From positions 1-8,043 of the forward strand of contig MHEF01000080.1 of the NCBI GenBank assembly GCA_001805125.1: a stretch of 8,043 nucleotides of DNA, in the 5' to 3' direction. Positions 5,277 to 8,043 of the stretch are shown here, in pieces. The DNA is from Nitrospirae bacterium RBG_13_39_12. GTDB taxonomy: Bacteria > Nitrospirota > Thermodesulfovibrionia > Thermodesulfovibrionales > SM23-35. The notes beneath the pieces are model-generated. The model saw nothing but the letters and a program-made list of their open reading frames with translations. It made no database searches and had not been told where the DNA came from. The position numbers and the translations under genes are program-made. Positions within the stretch are counted from its first letter, which is position 1; each line of letters opens with the position of its first letter.

Positions 5277-5434
5277 TTGCTATATTGCCTGTTAATAGAT
5301 GATCTGAATGATAAATTATTTAAAAAAATAGAGTGTTGACTGAAATATAGGGGAAAAAAGTCTGCTAAAAACGGCAAAACAGGGTTTCCAGAAGGGAATA
5401 AAGTTAGCAACTCATATATATCAGGATAAGAAAG
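5277..5434 (+). other. Long 5' leader of the rhomboid transcript
   Basis: About 150 nt separate the consensus promoter from the start codon. The leader is A-rich, with a run of seven A near 5322 and a GGGGAAAAAAG stretch at 5350-5360. I see no known riboswitch core and no strong hairpin. A TTGACT at 5336-5341 lacks a matching -10. Confidence 0.4.
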
Positions 5435-6109
5435 TTGATTCCTTATAAAGACGACAATCCTACAAATAAAATCCCATTCGTAACGATAGGGATTATTTTA
5501 TTAAATATATTAATATTTTTATTCGAAGCAACTTCTAGATCCGGTATGAAAGAGATTACCTATGCGTATGGCGCAATCCCTCATTACATTATGACCTTAG
5601 ATACAGAGCAGCCAATACATCCAATGCTCACAATTTTTTCATCCATGTTTATGCATGGCGGATTGTTTCATCTGGCAGGCAATATGCTTTATTTATGGAT
5701 ATTCGGCAACAACATAGAAGACAGACTAGGTCATGTGCGGTTTATTCTTTTTTATCTATTCTGTGGAATCGCCTCTGCATATGCCCATGCAATCACAGAG
5801 CCGGATTCACTTATGCCCATGATAGGGGCAAGCGGTGCTGTTTCTGGTATTCTTGGTGCATATTTAATTCTTTTTCCGAAGGCAACTGTATATACACTGT
5901 TATTTTTGGGTTTTTTTGTAACAACTTTAAAGGTCCCAGCCTTGATAGTTATCGGGTTTTGGGCTATTATACAATTCGTAAACGGCTTAATGAGCACAGG
6001 GGTAAATGGAAGAGGAGGGATTGCCTGGTTTGCTCATATAGGAGGATTTCTCATAGGTCTTGTTACAATAAAACTCTGGTTGCCAAGGAGGACTAAACAG
6101 TGGTTGTAA
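5435..6109 (+). CDS. Rhomboid family intramembrane serine protease (224 aa)
   Basis: A polytopic membrane protein that cleaves substrates within the membrane; substrates are unknown. The catalytic dyad is S133 in GASGAVSG and H201 in WFAHIGGF. The family motif HGGLFHLAGNMLYLW gives H74, H79 and N83, the oxyanion-side residues. About six membrane helices are visible, first at ~12-31, with a large polar loop at ~33-62 before the active-site helices; the length is usual for the compact bacterial form. The start is TTG at 5435, chosen because MIPYKDDNPT is the conserved N-terminus of this subfamily and AGGA lies 8 nt upstream; the first in-frame ATG would delete the first helix. The last 10 nt overlap the next gene, so the two are probably co-translated. 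Confidence 0.93.
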   Translation: MIPYKDDNPTNKIPFVTIGIILLNILIFLFEATSRSGMKEITYAYGAIPHYIMTLDTEQPIHPMLTIFSSMFMHGGLFHLAGNMLYLWIFGNNIEDRLGHVRFILFYLFCGIASAYAHAITEPDSLMPMIGASGAVSGILGAYLILFPKATVYTLLFLGFFVTTLKVPALIVIGFWAIIQFVNGLMSTGVNGRGGIAWFAHIGGFLIGLVTIKLWLPRRTKQWL

Positions 6110-6987
6110 TATGCCCCAAGTGTAAAACAAAACTTAAGGTCGATGAAGAAAAACTCAAGGTTGAAGGCACAAGGTTTAGATGCCCCAAGTGCAGTACGAT
6201 CCTGCTAGTAAAGAAACCCGCAGCTTTGCCCAAAAAGGTAATGGATAAAAATAAGGTTCTTATAGCGCATTCAAATCCATCTATAATCGATGAAGTAAAC
6301 TTACTCTTGGCTGAAAATGGTTACCTGACAATTACAGCCTCTGACGGTATAGATGCCATGGTAAAAGCGATTAAAGAGCTTCCCTTTTTAACTATAGTTG
6401 AAGTTGCCCTTCCAAAGATATATGGCTTTGAAATATGTAAACGTTTAAAGTTAAGACCAGAGACAAAGGAGATGAAGTTTATACTTTTGAGCTCCATCTA
6501 TGATAAAAGAAGATATAAAAGAGAGCCCGAATCTCTCTATGATGCAGATGACTATATTGAGGAGCATATGATATCAGAAGTCCTCATTGGGAAAGTTAAT
6601 GCCTTGAGAGGCTTTAGACCAGAAGAAAAAGAAGAAAAGGGAAAAAAGATCGAGAAACAGCCTGAAGAGCATGTAACGGGAAAAACCGGACATGAGATTG
6701 AAACACAAATGAGACCTGAGGCTATAACATTAAAACCTCCGGCTGACGAGAAGGCAGAAAGGGCTAAAAGACTGGCAAGAGCAATAATTTCAGATATATA
6801 CCTTTATAACTCGACAAAAGTGGACGAATCGATCAGAAATAATAATTTTTATTCAGTCTTTGCCTCAGAAATAAAGGAAGGAGTGAAACTTTTCGAAAGC
6901 AGGATATTACCTGAAGTACGTAAACAAGGAGATTTCTTTAGAGATGCAATTGAAAACTTTATTGCCAGTAAAAAGAAGAATTTATAG
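6100..6987 (+). CDS. Zinc-ribbon / pseudo-receiver / C-terminal helical domain protein (295 aa)
   Basis: Residues 1-40 form an MJ0042-type zinc ribbon (C5-P-K-C8 ... C28-P-K-C31). Residues ~52-170 follow the CheY receiver fold, but key residues are missing: the acidic pair after strand 1 is H57-S58, the phospho-acceptor Asp is E101 (IVEVALP), and the usual Lys is E155 (DDYIEEH). S131 occupies the Thr/Ser position. A charged linker (~173-225) leads to a helical domain (~226-295, AKRLARAIISDIYLYN onward) that commonly accompanies such zinc ribbons in Desulfobacterota-like genomes. It is probably a cytoplasmic signalling or scaffold protein not switched by phosphorylation. The GTG start at 6100 has AAGGAGGA at 6085-6092, 7 nt away, and overlaps the rhomboid stop. 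Function is unknown. Confidence 0.8.
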   Translation: MVVICPKCKTKLKVDEEKLKVEGTRFRCPKCSTILLVKKPAALPKKVMDKNKVLIAHSNPSIIDEVNLLLAENGYLTITASDGIDAMVKAIKELPFLTIVEVALPKIYGFEICKRLKLRPETKEMKFILLSSIYDKRRYKREPESLYDADDYIEEHMISEVLIGKVNALRGFRPEEKEEKGKKIEKQPEEHVTGKTGHEIETQMRPEAITLKPPADEKAERAKRLARAIISDIYLYNSTKVDESIRNNNFYSVFASEIKEGVKLFESRILPEVRKQGDFFRDAIENFIASKKKNL

Positions 6988-7027
6988 TAATAAAAGCCAG
7001 TAAAAAGAAGAATTTATAGTAATAAAA
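6964..7027. repeat. 32-bp perfect tandem duplication across the gene end
   Basis: Two identical 32-bp copies, 6964-6995 and 6996-7027, begin GCCAGTAAAAAGAAG. The first includes the last seven codons and the TAG stop of the pseudo-receiver gene; the second copies the same sequence into the untranslated region. Perfect identity suggests a recent slippage or recombination event, or an assembly duplication. Confidence 0.9.
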
Positions 7028-7039
7028 TTAGAAAAATGA

Positions 7040-7067
7040 TGATAATTACTGAAAATTATAGTTATCA
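7040..7067 (+). terminator. Weak AT-rich hairpin after the pseudo-receiver gene
   Basis: A 9-bp stem with one wobble (7040-7048 with 7059-7067) has a 10-nt loop, but its content is almost all A/T and no T-run follows at once. It might slow transcription before groES; read-through from the rhomboid operon cannot be excluded. Confidence 0.25.
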
Positions 7068-7101
7068 GGATATATTCCCTATTTTTAACCATTAAGAATC
7101 C

Positions 7102-7131
7102 TTGCATTCTTCCCTGCTCACAAATTATATT
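7102..7131 (+). promoter_or_regulatory. Sigma-70-type promoter of groESL
   Basis: TTGCAT (7102-7107), an 18-nt spacer and TATATT (7126-7131, 5 of 6) lie directly before the CIRCE operator. Transcription would begin inside CIRCE, the usual arrangement for HrcA repression. No heat-shock sigma-32 pattern is apparent. Confidence 0.6.
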
Positions 7132-7132
7132 A

Positions 7133-7159
7133 TTAGCACTCACTAACTTCGAGTGCTAA
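7133..7159 (+). promoter_or_regulatory. CIRCE operator (HrcA binding site)
   Basis: TTAGCACTC (7133-7141), a 9-nt spacer and GAGTGCTAA (7151-7159) match the CIRCE consensus exactly. HrcA bound here represses the chaperonin operon until heat stress titrates it from GroEL. It overlaps the predicted transcription start and lies 40 nt before groES. The hrcA gene itself is not in the window. Confidence 0.97.
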
Positions 7160-7199
7160 CAACCAAAACATCTTAATTAAAAGAAAGGAGCGATGTATT

Positions 7200-7490
7200 A
7201 TGAAGTTCAAACCACTTAGAGACAGAGTATTTGTTAAGTTTTCTTCGGAGGAGGAAAAGACAGCGGGAGGCCTTATCATTCCAGATGCTGCAAAAGAGAA
7301 ACCTCAGAGAGGTACTATAATAGCAGTAGGTTCAGGGAAAGTTACTGATGATGGCAAGCATCAACCTTTGGAAGTCAAAGTAGGTGATATAGTGCTTTTC
7401 GATAAGTATTCAGGTTCAAAGGTTAAAATGGACGACGAAGAGTACCTGATACTCAGGGAAGAAGACATCTTAGGAATTATTGAAAAGTAA
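7200..7490 (+). CDS. groES: Co-chaperonin GroES
   Basis: The 96-aa protein has the full GroES pattern. The N-terminus is KFKPLRDRVFVK. The mobile loop (~16-36) carries GGLIIP, with L25-I26-I27 as the tripeptide that docks on GroEL. The middle holds GxGK and KVGDIVLFDKYSG, and the C-terminus is YLILREEDILGIIE. It forms the heptameric lid of the GroEL folding chamber in the cytoplasm. Length is normal. The ATG at 7200 has AAAGGAG at 7184-7190, 9 nt upstream; a nearer ATG at 7193 is out of frame. It is the first gene of the CIRCE-controlled operon, with groEL 31 nt downstream. Confidence 0.98.
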   Translation: MKFKPLRDRVFVKFSSEEEKTAGGLIIPDAAKEKPQRGTIIAVGSGKVTDDGKHQPLEVKVGDIVLFDKYSGSKVKMDDEEYLILREEDILGIIEK

Positions 7491-7521
7491 AAAAACAAAA
7501 ATATTTAAGGAGGGTTAATAA

Positions 7522-8043
7522 ATGGCTAAACAGCTTATTTTTGATGACGCAGCAAGGAGCATTATATTAAAAGGGGTAAGTATGCTGACCGATGCGGTAA
7601 AGGCGACACTGGGTCCAAAAGGGCGTAACGCAATACTGGACAAGAAATTTGGCGCGCCCACCATAACAAAAGATGGTGTTACAGTTGCCAAAGAGATTGA
7701 GTTGAGGGACCCCTGGGAAAACATGGGTGCCCAGCTTGTCAGAGAGGTTGCATCAAAGACATCTGATGTTGCAGGTGATGGCACAACCACAGCTACGGTT
7801 CTTGCACATGCTATTTATAGAGAAGGAATTAAGAATGTTACAGCAGGTGCAAACCCCATGGACATCAAGAGAGGGATTGAAAAAGCAGTTGATGTGGTTG
7901 TCGAGGAACTTAAAAAACTCAGCAAGCCTGTCCAGGATAAAAAAGAGATAGCCCAGGTTGGTACTATTTCTGCGAACAACGATGCATCCATCGGAGAGCT
8001 TATTGCAGAGGCTATGGACAAGGTGGGAAAAGATGGTGTAATT
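7522..8043 (+). CDS. groEL: Chaperonin GroEL, N-terminal 174 residues (runs off window)
   Basis: The frame is open to the last base. The sequence starts MAKQLIFDDAARSIILKGV and contains the ATP-site elements TLGPKGRN (29-36), TKDGVTVAKE with D51, and the GDGTTT phosphate loop with catalytic D86. TISANND and AEAMDKVGKDGVI lead toward the intermediate domain. With GroES it forms the ATP-driven cage for protein folding. AAGGAGGG at 7507-7514 sits 7 nt before the ATG, and only 31 nt separate it from groES, so the two are co-transcribed under CIRCE control. Residue W65 replaces the more usual Phe or Tyr in DPxENMGAQLV. Nothing suggests a defect in the visible part. Confidence 0.98.
   Translation, partial: MAKQLIFDDAARSIILKGVSMLTDAVKATLGPKGRNAILDKKFGAPTITKDGVTVAKEIELRDPWENMGAQLVREVASKTSDVAGDGTTTATVLAHAIYREGIKNVTAGANPMDIKRGIEKAVDVVVEELKKLSKPVQDKKEIAQVGTISANNDASIGELIAEAMDKVGKDGVI

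Noticed and set aside
5336..5341. TTGACT as a second rhomboid promoter -35
   Set aside because: No acceptable -10 hexamer at 16-19 nt downstream; the promoter at 5247-5276 is a far better match.
5355..5425. Possible c-di-GMP (GEMM) riboswitch suggested by GGCAAAAC in the rhomboid leader
   Set aside because: The conserved GACGCAAAGC half and the expected paired stems are absent.
5695..6096. 133-aa plus-strand frame inside the rhomboid gene
   Set aside because: Out-of-frame shadow; the rhomboid frame carries all family motifs.

Overview
The window is one arm of a bacterial chromosome of moderate to low GC. The groES/groEL start, the perfect CIRCE operator, the large multiheme cytochrome and the REP-like hairpins together suggest an anaerobic Nitrospirota (Thermodesulfovibrionia-like) or Desulfobacterota genome. 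That placement is inferred from protein character only; no marker here settles it.

Left third (1-2460), all minus strand, is accessory DNA. It holds the start of a RAYT-type Y1 transposase (cut by the window edge), a 156-aa winged-helix protein of unknown role, a 73-aa two-helix membrane protein, and a type II toxin-antitoxin pair. The antitoxin is intact, but the RelE-like toxin is split by a roughly 150-bp non-coding insert made of nested palindromes. The winged-helix and membrane-protein genes are each preceded by a copy of the same ~47-bp promoter module. A second REP-like hairpin cluster lies upstream of the toxin-antitoxin genes, and strong bidirectional terminators at 1395-1437 and 2403-2445 bracket that unit.

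Middle (2462-5140, minus) is a two-gene electron-transfer operon. The first gene encodes a 678-aa cytochrome c with 17 CxxCH motifs, a canonical EF-hand calcium loop and a C-terminal membrane helix. The second, immediately downstream, encodes a four-helix di-heme cytochrome b with a His-rich tail. Together they look like an inner-membrane quinol:cytochrome c oxidoreductase module that passes electrons between the quinone pool and the periplasm. The divergent region 5141-5434 contains promoters in both directions, with a perfect 12-bp tandem repeat between them.

Right third (5435-8043, plus) begins with a rhomboid protease (TTG start), translationally coupled by a 10-nt overlap to a zinc-ribbon/pseudo-receiver protein. 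The 3' end of the second gene is duplicated as a 32-bp tandem repeat. Then comes the HrcA/CIRCE-controlled groES-groEL operon, with groEL running off the window.

The most interesting points are the 17-heme/EF-hand cytochrome system, the toxin broken by a REP-like element, the duplicated promoter module, the divergent regulatory region and the degenerate receiver domain.
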